Assembly: GCA_001790315.1 (NCBI GenBank)
Contig: MGCE01000178.1
Coordinates: 1-14,020, forward strand
Origin: Candidatus Rokubacteria bacterium RIFCSPLOWO2_02_FULL_72_37
Lineage (GTDB): Bacteria > Methylomirabilota > Methylomirabilia > Rokubacteriales > CSP1-6
Reading direction: 5' to 3'
DNA length: 14,020 bases
Made by a program: the position numbers and the translations under genes. The notes beneath the pieces were generated by a model. That model had not been told where the DNA came from and did no database searches. It saw only the letters and a list, made by a program, of their open reading frames with translations. Positions within the stretch are counted from its first letter, which is position 1; every line of letters begins with the position of its first letter. Below, one piece after another: positions 8,941 to 14,020 of the stretch.

Positions 8941-10614
8941 TCATCCTCCTTTCGCTATCCAGTGTCGGATCAGATCCTCTTCCGCGGACCGGTCGGTGAC
9001 GAGACCGTCCAGCCGCCCGTCCCGGAGCTCGGCGAGCGCCCGCGCCACCGCGGGGCCCCGCGGGACGCCGAGTGCGATGACGTCCTCGGCACCGAGCGCG
9101 CCGGCCGAGCGATCGAGTCCCACGAACCACTCGATGATCTCCCGCACCGCGGACGGTCGAGCGCCGGGAGCCGCCACCTCGAGCCAGAGCCACGCCAGAT
9201 CCACGAGAGCCCGTTCGCGCAGCAGGCGTGCGCGTTCGCTCGCCCGCGAGGCGTCGAGGAGCGCGCCCGGCAGGGTGTGCGCAGCCTCGAGCGCCACGTG
9301 GATCCGGGCCCGCGGGCCGCTCGCCAGCGCGAGCCGATCGAGCGCCGCACCCACCACGGCCGGGGTCTGATCGGCGAGGAGCACGACCGTGGCCAGCTCG
9401 ATCGGCGCCACGCGAAGTCCATGGGAGCGTGTCCAGGCGAGGGCTGCGGGCAGCTCGGCGATGCGCCGCCGCGTCGCCGCGGTGAATCGATAGCGTCGAT
9501 CGAGGAGGCGCAACGCCCCGCTCCCGCCGAGCCGCAGCAGGACGGCATCGGCGCGCTCCTCGGCGACCGTCCGCTCGAGTTCCGCGACGAGCCGCTGGCC
9601 CGACAGCGCCGGGTACGGCGTCAGCGCGAGCGCGAGGGTCTGGGCGCGGCGCGTGGTCGCGTCGGGCGCGAGCCCGAGACGCGCGGCGTACCGGGCGCCT
9701 CGCAGGATCCGCGTCGGGTCCTCGACGAACGAGAGCGGATGGAGGACGCGGAGCCGGCGACGGGCCAGGTCCGCGCGGCCACCGTAAGGGTCGAGGAGCC
9801 CGAACTCTCCGGACGCGAGCTCGATCGCCATGGCGTTGATCGTGAAGTCCCGCCGCTCGAGGTCCTGCGCGATGCCTGCCGGGCTCACGCGCGGGAGCGC
9901 GCCCGGGGCCTCGTAGCGCTCGGAGCGCGCCGTCGCCACGTCGATTCTGCCGGCGCCCGGCGCCTCGACCGAGGCGGTGCGGAAGCGCGCGTGCTCCGTG
10001 AGCGTTCCGCCGAGCACGTCCGCCAGCTGTCGGGCGACGAGGAGACCGTCCCCCTCGACGACGACGTCCAGGTCCCGTCGCGTCGCCGCCGTCTCGAGCC
10101 AGACGTCACGCACGAACCCGCCGACCACGAAGACGCGCGCGCCCAGCACGGCCGCCAGCTCGGCGATGCGACCGAGAAGCTCGCGCACCGGCGTCGGCAC
10201 GGCGCGGGCGAAGCGCGCGCCGAGCGCTACGACCGGCGTCGCCGCCCGCCGGGCCGCCGGGGCCGCGGCGGCGCCGACGATGCCCCGCCGATCACGGACG
10301 GCCACGAACGGCGCGCCGTCGGCGAAGGCCCGCCGAACGATCCCCTCGTCCGCGCGCGCGTCGACCACGGGGAGCGCGCGGGCGAGCGTCACGGCGTCGA
10401 GGTCCTGGAGTCCGAGCGCCGCCGCGCGCGCGAGGTCGTCGCGCAGGATGCACCCCGCTCCGCTGACGAGCAGCCGCAGGTTGCGCCTGCGCGCCAGTCG
10501 CAGGGCGTCGCCGACCCGCATCGCCGGCGGCAGCCTCGTCGCGGGCGAGTCGCACAGCGCAGCGGCGTCGACCCTCACGTTCGGGTACGCGTGCGAGCGC
10601 TTCGCCACGCTCAT
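8941..10614 (-). CDS. CBS-domain-fused CCA tRNA nucleotidyltransferase / poly(A) polymerase family protein
   Basis: A 557-residue class II nucleotidyltransferase that probably adds or repairs the 3' CCA (or A) end of tRNA. The head domain has GGFVRD (165-170) and the catalytic pair DLD (181-183), then RRDFTINAMA (254-263), DPYGG (275-279) and EDPTRILRGARYAARLG (298-314), all standard class II motifs. The helical C-terminal region (about 320-545) includes ALGVPRGPAVARALAELRDGRLDGL, split here as ALGVPRGPAV and ALAELRDGRLDGL. Residues about 29-118 resemble a degenerate tandem CBS pair (VGDALRLARRRNLRLLV; RDDLARAAALGL; LPVVDARADEGIV; VRDRRGIVGA). Longer relatives carry a DHH phosphoesterase domain before the CBS pair; none is encoded here. 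The ATG at 10614 overlaps the xerD stop as ATGA. The frame is open further upstream, but only opposite xerD coding. CCA-adding versus A-adding specificity cannot be decided from the motifs. Confidence 0.88.
   Translation of the reverse strand: MSVAKRSHAYPNVRVDAAALCDSPATRLPPAMRVGDALRLARRRNLRLLVSGAGCILRDDLARAAALGLQDLDAVTLARALPVVDARADEGIVRRAFADGAPFVAVRDRRGIVGAAAAPAARRAATPVVALGARFARAVPTPVRELLGRIAELAAVLGARVFVVGGFVRDVWLETAATRRDLDVVVEGDGLLVARQLADVLGGTLTEHARFRTASVEAPGAGRIDVATARSERYEAPGALPRVSPAGIAQDLERRDFTINAMAIELASGEFGLLDPYGGRADLARRRLRVLHPLSFVEDPTRILRGARYAARLGLAPDATTRRAQTLALALTPYPALSGQRLVAELERTVAEERADAVLLRLGGSGALRLLDRRYRFTAATRRRIAELPAALAWTRSHGLRVAPIELATVVLLADQTPAVVGAALDRLALASGPRARIHVALEAAHTLPGALLDASRASERARLLRERALVDLAWLWLEVAAPGARPSAVREIIEWFVGLDRSAGALGAEDVIALGVPRGPAVARALAELRDGRLDGLVTDRSAEEDLIRHWIAKGG
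8945..8952 (-). promoter_or_regulatory. pyrG ribosome-binding site inside the end of the CCA gene
   Basis: AAAGGAGG on the minus strand, five bases from the TTG at 8939. The same bases encode the last Lys-Gly-Gly codons of the upstream gene. The ATG inside the site (8944-8942) is out of frame, so this signal decides in favour of the TTG start and suggests coupling of the two genes. Confidence 0.8.
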
Positions 10615-11489
10615 GCCCTCGGATGGAACTGCCGGTACATGCGTGTGAGCGCGGCCGAGGGGAGGTGCGTGTAGATCTGCGTCGTGGCGATGTCGGCGTG
10701 ACCGAGCATCACCTGGACGGAACGGAGATCGGCGCCGCCCTCCAGCAGATGGCTCGCGAAGGAGTGGCGCAGCACGTGCGGCGACACGCGGCGGCGGACG
10801 CCGGCCACCGAGGCGGCGCGGCGCACGATCGCCCAGATCGACTGGCGGGAGAACGGCCCGCCCCGAGGGTTCACGAAGAGGTGCCCGGAATCGCGCCGGC
10901 GCGTGAACAGCGGCCGCGCCTCGCGGGTCCACCGCGCCACCCACAGCGCGGCTTCCGCGCCGACGGGCACGAGCCGCTGCTTGCGTCCCTTGCCCGTGCA
11001 CACCACGTAGCCCGCCTGGAGCTTGACGTCATCGAGCCGCAGGCCGAGGCATTCGGAGGCGCGCATCCCGGTCGCGTAGAGCAGCTCGAGCACGGCGCGG
11101 TCGCGCACGCCCCGCGGGCGGCTCGTGTCGGGCGCCTCGACCAGCGCCGCGGCGACGTCACGTGGCAGCGGCCGCGGCAGCGGCCGCGCCCCGCGCGGCG
11201 TCTCCACGTGCTCGGTCGGATCCCCGCGCAGCGCGCCCTCCCGGAGCAGGTGTCGGCAGAGCCCCCGGACCGCCGAGAGCCGCCGTGCGACGCTCGCGGC
11301 CCGCAGGCCGCGGCGGCGCAGGCGCTCCATGTACCCCACGACGTCCTCTGCGCGCACCGCGGCGATCGAACGGCGCCCGAGGAAGTCGAGGAAGTCGGCG
11401 AGGTCGCGTCGGTAAGCACTGAGGGTATTCCGGGACGCTCCCTGCTCCGCTTGCAGGGTCCCGAGATACTCCGTTACAGCATCGGTCAT
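10611..11489 (-). CDS. xerD: Tyrosine recombinase XerD
   Basis: A site-specific recombinase that resolves chromosome dimers at dif, normally with XerC and FtsK. In 292 residues it has the N-terminal SAM-like core-binding domain (about 1-90) and a catalytic domain with the full set Arg143 (ATGMRASE), Lys167 (GKGRKQR), His238 and Arg241 (HVLRHSFASH), His264 (MLGHADI) and nucleophile Tyr273 (IYTHL). The spacing matches E. coli XerD with a shift of 5-6 residues. The ending QFHPRA is characteristic of XerD rather than XerC. The ATG at 11489 has no clear ribosome-binding site but follows a strong -10 box by 16 bases. The linker between domains contains a duplicated RPLP from a 12-bp tandem repeat. 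It is the first gene of the run leading to pyrG and kds. No phage or integron neighbour suggests a mobile integrase. Confidence 0.93.
   Translation of the reverse strand: MTDAVTEYLGTLQAEQGASRNTLSAYRRDLADFLDFLGRRSIAAVRAEDVVGYMERLRRRGLRAASVARRLSAVRGLCRHLLREGALRGDPTEHVETPRGARPLPRPLPRDVAAALVEAPDTSRPRGVRDRAVLELLYATGMRASECLGLRLDDVKLQAGYVVCTGKGRKQRLVPVGAEAALWVARWTREARPLFTRRRDSGHLFVNPRGGPFSRQSIWAIVRRAASVAGVRRRVSPHVLRHSFASHLLEGGADLRSVQVMLGHADIATTQIYTHLPSAALTRMYRQFHPRA
11164..11187. repeat. Perfect 12-bp tandem duplication inside xerD
   Basis: GGCAGCGGCCGC occurs twice in a row. In frame on the minus strand it doubles the residues RPLP in the linker between the two XerD domains, so it leaves the gene intact. 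Confidence 0.85.
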
Positions 11490-11505
11490 AGAGTGACCAC
11501 GCCGG

Positions 11506-11514
11506 ATTATATCA
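11506..11514 (-). promoter_or_regulatory. Extended -10 promoter for the xerD-cca-pyrG-kds operon
   Basis: On the minus strand TGATATAAT is a perfect extended -10 element (TGn then TATAAT), striking in such GC-rich DNA. The start of transcription would be near 11499, about 10 bases before the xerD ATG. The -35 region is weak (TTTCGG, spacing about 19), as is usual for extended -10 promoters. It lies in the 56-bp gap after the murJ stop. Confidence 0.6.
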
Positions 11515-11545
11515 CCGCGGCCCCCGAGCGCCGAAATGCCCCCCC

Positions 11546-13114
11546 TCAGTCCGGCTCACCCCGCCCGGGCAGCATGCGGAGGAGATCCACGCGCTCGGGC
11601 GCGCGCAGCAGGGCACTCGCGGCGAAGAAGAGCGCGGCGCCGCCGGTGACCACCGCGGCGAGCCACGCGGCGTCGATCCAGACGCCCAGCGAAGGCGCGG
11701 GCCAGAGCGCGCGCGCCAGACCGCACCACGCGCCGACGGGCGCCGTGGCGACGACGGTCCGCGCGGCGCTCCGGAGCAGCGCCCGGCCCCCGAGCGGTCC
11801 GAGCCGCCGCCGCGCCGCGCACAGGAGCCCCATGAGGTTGACGTACGCGCCGAGCGAGGAGGCCGCCGCCAGCCCCGCGTGCCCGAGCGGGCCCATCAGC
11901 GCCAGGGCGGCAACCACGTTCGCCCCGACCGCGAGGATCCCCCAGCGCACGGCCGTCCCCGCCTGCCCGAGCGCGTAGAAAGCCTGCGCCGCGATCCGCG
12001 CGCCGGCGAAGCCGGCGAGGCCCGCGGCGTACCAGCCGAGCGCGACGGCCGTCGCCTGGGTCTCGGGGGCGCCGAAGCGGCCGCGCTCGAAGAGCACGCG
12101 GACGATCGGCTCGCGCAGCACGACGAGCCCCACCGTCGCGGGCACCGACACGTAGAGGGACAGGCGCAGGGCGAAGTTCAGCGTGCCGCCGACCGCCCGC
12201 GGCTGTCCCTCCGCCGCCTGCCGCGCCATCAGCGGCAGGGACGCCGAGGCGAGCGCGATCCCGAAGACGCCGAGCGGGAACTCCATCACGCGGTCCGCGT
12301 AGTAGAGGAACGAGATGGAGCCGGGCGGGAGCAGCGAGGCGAGGACCGTGTTGACGAAGACCATCACCTGCACGGCCGCGAGGCCGAACACCGCGGGCAG
12401 GAGCAGGCGGGTGACGCGGCCGAGCGCCGGATGGCGAAGCTCCCCGGACGGTGGTACCAGCAGCCCGAGCGCGCGCAGCCCCGGGACCTGCACGAGGAGC
12501 TGGCCGACCCCGCCCGCGAGGACGCCGAGCGCGAGCGAGACGATCGGCGGATCGACGCGCGCCGCGAGAGCCACGACCCCGGCGATCATCCCGACGTTCA
12601 GGACCGCCGGGCCGAGGGCGCTGGCGAAGAACCGGCCGTGCGCGTTCAGCACGCCGGTCGCGAGCGCGCCGAGCCCGACCAGGACGAGGTACGGGAACAT
12701 CACGCGGGTCAAGCGCACCGCCAGCGCCGCCTGTGCGGGCTCGCCGGCGAATCCCGGTGCGATCGCGTCGAGGATCCACGGCGCGCCGAGGATCCCGAGG
12801 AGCGTCGTGAGCCCGAGCGCCAGGAGCGCGAGCGCGAGGACGGCGCGCAGCATGCGGCGCGCCTCCGCCGTCGAGCGCGTCACGAAGTACTCGGTGAAGA
12901 CCGGGATGATCGCCGTCGAGAGCGCCCCCTCGGCGAGCAGCCGGCGCAGGATGTTCGGGATCCGGAAGGCGACGAAGAACGCGTCCGTGAGGGGGCCGGC
13001 GCCGAAGGCCAGGGCAACGACCATGTCGCGGGCGAAGCCCAGCACGCGGGACAGCAGCGTGGCGCCCCCGATCGAGCCGAGGGCCCGCACGACCTGGCGC
13101 TCACCGGTGCTCAC
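11546..13114 (-). CDS. murJ: Lipid II flippase MurJ
   Basis: MurJ moves lipid II, the peptidoglycan precursor, across the cytoplasmic membrane. From the GTG at 13114 it is 522 residues with about 14 hydrophobic helices, as in the MATE/MOP fold. Visible family residues are Arg23 and Arg29 (LSRVLGFARD), Asp44 and Arg51 (TDAFFVAFRIPN), AEGALSTAIIPVF, and Arg275 in YYADRVMEFPLG. The arginines correspond to the essential cavity arginines of E. coli MurJ. I prefer GTG 13114 (VSTGERQVVRALG) because GAGG lies eight bases upstream and homologues start there. The ATG at 13141 would add nine residues but has no ribosome-binding site. It is divergent from rpsT and 56 bp upstream of xerD. I see no clear promoter; it would have to lie inside rpsT. 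Confidence 0.95.
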   Translation of the reverse strand: MSTGERQVVRALGSIGGATLLSRVLGFARDMVVALAFGAGPLTDAFFVAFRIPNILRRLLAEGALSTAIIPVFTEYFVTRSTAEARRMLRAVLALALLALGLTTLLGILGAPWILDAIAPGFAGEPAQAALAVRLTRVMFPYLVLVGLGALATGVLNAHGRFFASALGPAVLNVGMIAGVVALAARVDPPIVSLALGVLAGGVGQLLVQVPGLRALGLLVPPSGELRHPALGRVTRLLLPAVFGLAAVQVMVFVNTVLASLLPPGSISFLYYADRVMEFPLGVFGIALASASLPLMARQAAEGQPRAVGGTLNFALRLSLYVSVPATVGLVVLREPIVRVLFERGRFGAPETQATAVALGWYAAGLAGFAGARIAAQAFYALGQAGTAVRWGILAVGANVVAALALMGPLGHAGLAAASSLGAYVNLMGLLCAARRRLGPLGGRALLRSAARTVVATAPVGAWCGLARALWPAPSLGVWIDAAWLAAVVTGGAALFFAASALLRAPERVDLLRMLPGRGEPD

Positions 13115-13115
13115 C

Positions 13116-13144
13116 TTGAAATCCTCGCCGCGTTCCGGCATGAT
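13116..13144 (+). promoter_or_regulatory. Probable housekeeping promoter of rpsT
   Basis: TTGAAA (13116-13121) and CATGAT (13139-13144) are separated by 17 bp, giving 5/6 and 4/6 matches to the -35 and -10 consensus. Transcription would begin near 13151 with a leader of about 20 bases that contains the rpsT ribosome-binding site. The element overlaps the murJ initiation region on the other strand. Confidence 0.5.
13123..13126 (-). promoter_or_regulatory. murJ ribosome-binding site
   Basis: GAGG on the minus strand, eight bases before GTG 13114. It favours that start over the ATG at 13141. Confidence 0.5.
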
Positions 13145-13156
13145 GCGTCGGACACG

Positions 13157-13163
13157 AAAGGAG
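13157..13163 (+). promoter_or_regulatory. rpsT ribosome-binding site
   Basis: AAAGGAG, seven bases before the GTG at 13171, is a strong site that fixes this non-ATG start. Confidence 0.75.
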
Positions 13164-13170
13164 CGCTCAC

Positions 13171-13416
13171 GTGGCGAACATCAAGTCGGCGATCAAGCGG
13201 ATCAAGCAGAACGAGAAGCGGCGGCTCCGGAACCGGGCCCTGCGCTCGCAGGTGCGCGGCGTCGTCAAGGCCGCCCGCGCGGCCGACGCGGCGGCACGGC
13301 CCGCGGCGGCCCTCGAGGCCATCCGCGCCCTCGACAAGGCCGTGACGAAGGGCGTTCTCCACCGGAACACGGCCGCCCGCCGTAAGTCCGCGCTCGCTCG
13401 CTCCGTCGCCCGCTAG
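13171..13416 (+). CDS. rpsT: 30S ribosomal protein S20
   Basis: S20 (81 residues) binds 16S rRNA and helps assemble the small subunit. The sequence is very basic and shows the standard pattern: MANIKSAIKRIKQNEKRRLRN at the N-terminus (given here as MANIKSAIKRIKQNEKRR), a central Ala-rich helix, and KGVLHRNTAARRKSAL near the C-terminus. It starts with GTG at 13171 behind a strong ribosome-binding site and ends with TAG. It is the only plus-strand gene in the window, divergent from murJ and converging on the ceramidase-like gene after 20 bp. I see no hairpin terminator in those 20 bp. Confidence 0.97.
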   Translation: MANIKSAIKRIKQNEKRRLRNRALRSQVRGVVKAARAADAAARPAAALEAIRALDKAVTKGVLHRNTAARRKSALARSVAR

Positions 13417-13436
13417 CCGTCCCGGCCCCACCCGCG

Positions 13437-14020
13437 CTACCTCTCCACGCCGGGCGAGAAGTCGCAGGCGGCGCGGGGCAGCCGCGTGACGGGACGCGGG
13501 CTGCCGTGCAGCTGGTGGAGCAGGTCGATCGCGGTCTCCGCCAGGCAGGTTCCCGCCTGCGGCCCGTACACCGTCGCGCAGGTCACGTACGCAGGCCGAC
13601 CGTAATCCTCGGGGGTCACGAAATAGCCGAGATAGTCGTTCGAGACCCCGGCGACGACGACGTGCGCGAACAGCGGGCGCGCGGCCCGCTTGATGGCGAG
13701 GCCGAGCGCGGTCTGGAGCTCCCCGGGGATCGTGACCAGGGCGGTGTCGCCGGCGGCCACCGCGACCAGCTCCGCGTCGCGGGAGAAGAGATCGCCCAGA
13801 GGCACCTGGAGGAACCGCGGGAGCCAGCGGCTCGCGCAGTTCCTGAGCGAGAGTCGGGCGGACGGCAGCGCGACGCTCCGGCTCGCGACCTCGACGGCGA
13901 CCCCCGCTGCGGGATGCGCTCGCTGCCAGCCGGCCCGCACCGCCGCGCCGAGGGCGCGGCCGAGGTCGGCGACGGCCCGCTCGCCGTGGCCCGCCGGGCT
14001 CACGTCGCCGACGGCGCCAT
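13437..14020 (-). CDS. Neutral/alkaline ceramidase-like hydrolase, C-terminal part (5' end beyond window)
   Basis: The C-terminal 193 residues of a protein of the neutral/alkaline non-lysosomal ceramidase family, zinc amidases that split ceramide into sphingosine and fatty acid. Evidence is the motif GDVSP at the right edge (14009-13995), IPGELQTALG, VVVAGVSNDYLGYFVTPEDY and ATVYGPQAGT. The Glu of PGE and a Tyr of NDYLGY correspond to zinc-site residues in the Pseudomonas enzyme. The GTG at 14003 is the Val of GDVSP and the frame stays open to the edge, so this is not the true start. The N-terminal metal-binding histidines lie outside the window. The protein stops soon after the catalytic domain and lacks the C-terminal Ig-like domain of classical neutral ceramidases. 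The real substrate could be another N-acyl lipid. Confidence 0.8.
   Translation of the reverse strand, partial: GAVGDVSPAGHGERAVADLGRALGAAVRAGWQRAHPAAGVAVEVASRSVALPSARLSLRNCASRWLPRFLQVPLGDLFSRDAELVAVAAGDTALVTIPGELQTALGLAIKRAARPLFAHVVVAGVSNDYLGYFVTPEDYGRPAYVTCATVYGPQAGTCLAETAIDLLHQLHGSPRPVTRLPRAACDFSPGVER

Noticed and set aside
10611..11489. Tyrosine recombinase as a phage or integron integrase
   Set aside because: Length, spacing of catalytic residues and the HPRA ending match housekeeping XerD, and no attachment sites, cargo genes or tRNA lie nearby.
13417..13436. Possible bidirectional terminator between rpsT and the ceramidase-like gene
   Set aside because: The 20 bases are C-rich with no inverted repeat or T-run.
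13437..14003. Ceramidase-like gene beginning at GTG 14003
   Set aside because: That GTG is the Val of the conserved GDVSP motif and the frame is open to the window edge, so the gene is truncated by the window rather than starting there.

Overview
This is a dense, GC-rich stretch (roughly two-thirds G+C) of a bacterial chromosome carrying housekeeping genes of a diderm, LPS-making organism. The markers are Kdo synthesis (kdsA, kdsD), the Lpt transport genes (lptC, lptA, lptB), a sigma-54 gene (rpoN) and rapZ. High GC, frequent GTG/TTG starts and this gene order suit a deltaproteobacterial or Methylomirabilota (NC10/Rokubacteria)-type genome. The lineage is an inference from style and content, not something the sequence proves.

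Layout: almost everything is on the minus strand. Read in the direction of transcription, from high to low coordinates, the order is murJ (lipid II flippase), xerD (chromosome dimer resolution), a CBS-CBS-CCA tRNA nucleotidyltransferase, pyrG (CTP synthase), kdsA, kdsD, a 76-bp AT-richer spacer, lptC, lptA, lptB, rpoN, rapZ, a bifunctional phosphoglucose/phosphomannose isomerase, and the first 33 codons of metK, cut by the left edge. Many junctions overlap by 1-4 bases (ATGA, GTGA, TGATG) or are only 1-21 bp apart, so most of this is probably one or two long, translationally coupled operons. A strong extended -10 box precedes xerD, and a sigma-54-like -24/-12 element sits in the spacer before lptC. 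On the plus strand there is only rpsT (ribosomal protein S20), divergent from murJ. At the right edge a minus-strand neutral-ceramidase-like gene, cut by the window end, converges on rpsT.

Functional theme: the block supports envelope building. CTP (pyrG) is needed to activate Kdo; kdsD and kdsA make arabinose 5-phosphate and Kdo 8-phosphate; LptC/A/B supply the transport machinery for finished LPS; MurJ supplies peptidoglycan precursor; the hexose-phosphate isomerase and RapZ touch sugar-phosphate supply. Compared with the classical proteobacterial cluster, kdsC is absent between kdsD and lptC, and hpf and ptsN are absent between rpoN and rapZ.

I see no mobile element, CRISPR array, tRNA, rRNA or obviously new defence-type system. 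No gene-free stretch exceeds 300 bp; the longest is the 76-bp spacer. The best leads are the possible sigma-54 promoter driving the operon that encodes sigma-54, the DHH-less CBS-CCA fusion, the ceramidase homologue, and the missing kdsC/hpf/ptsN.
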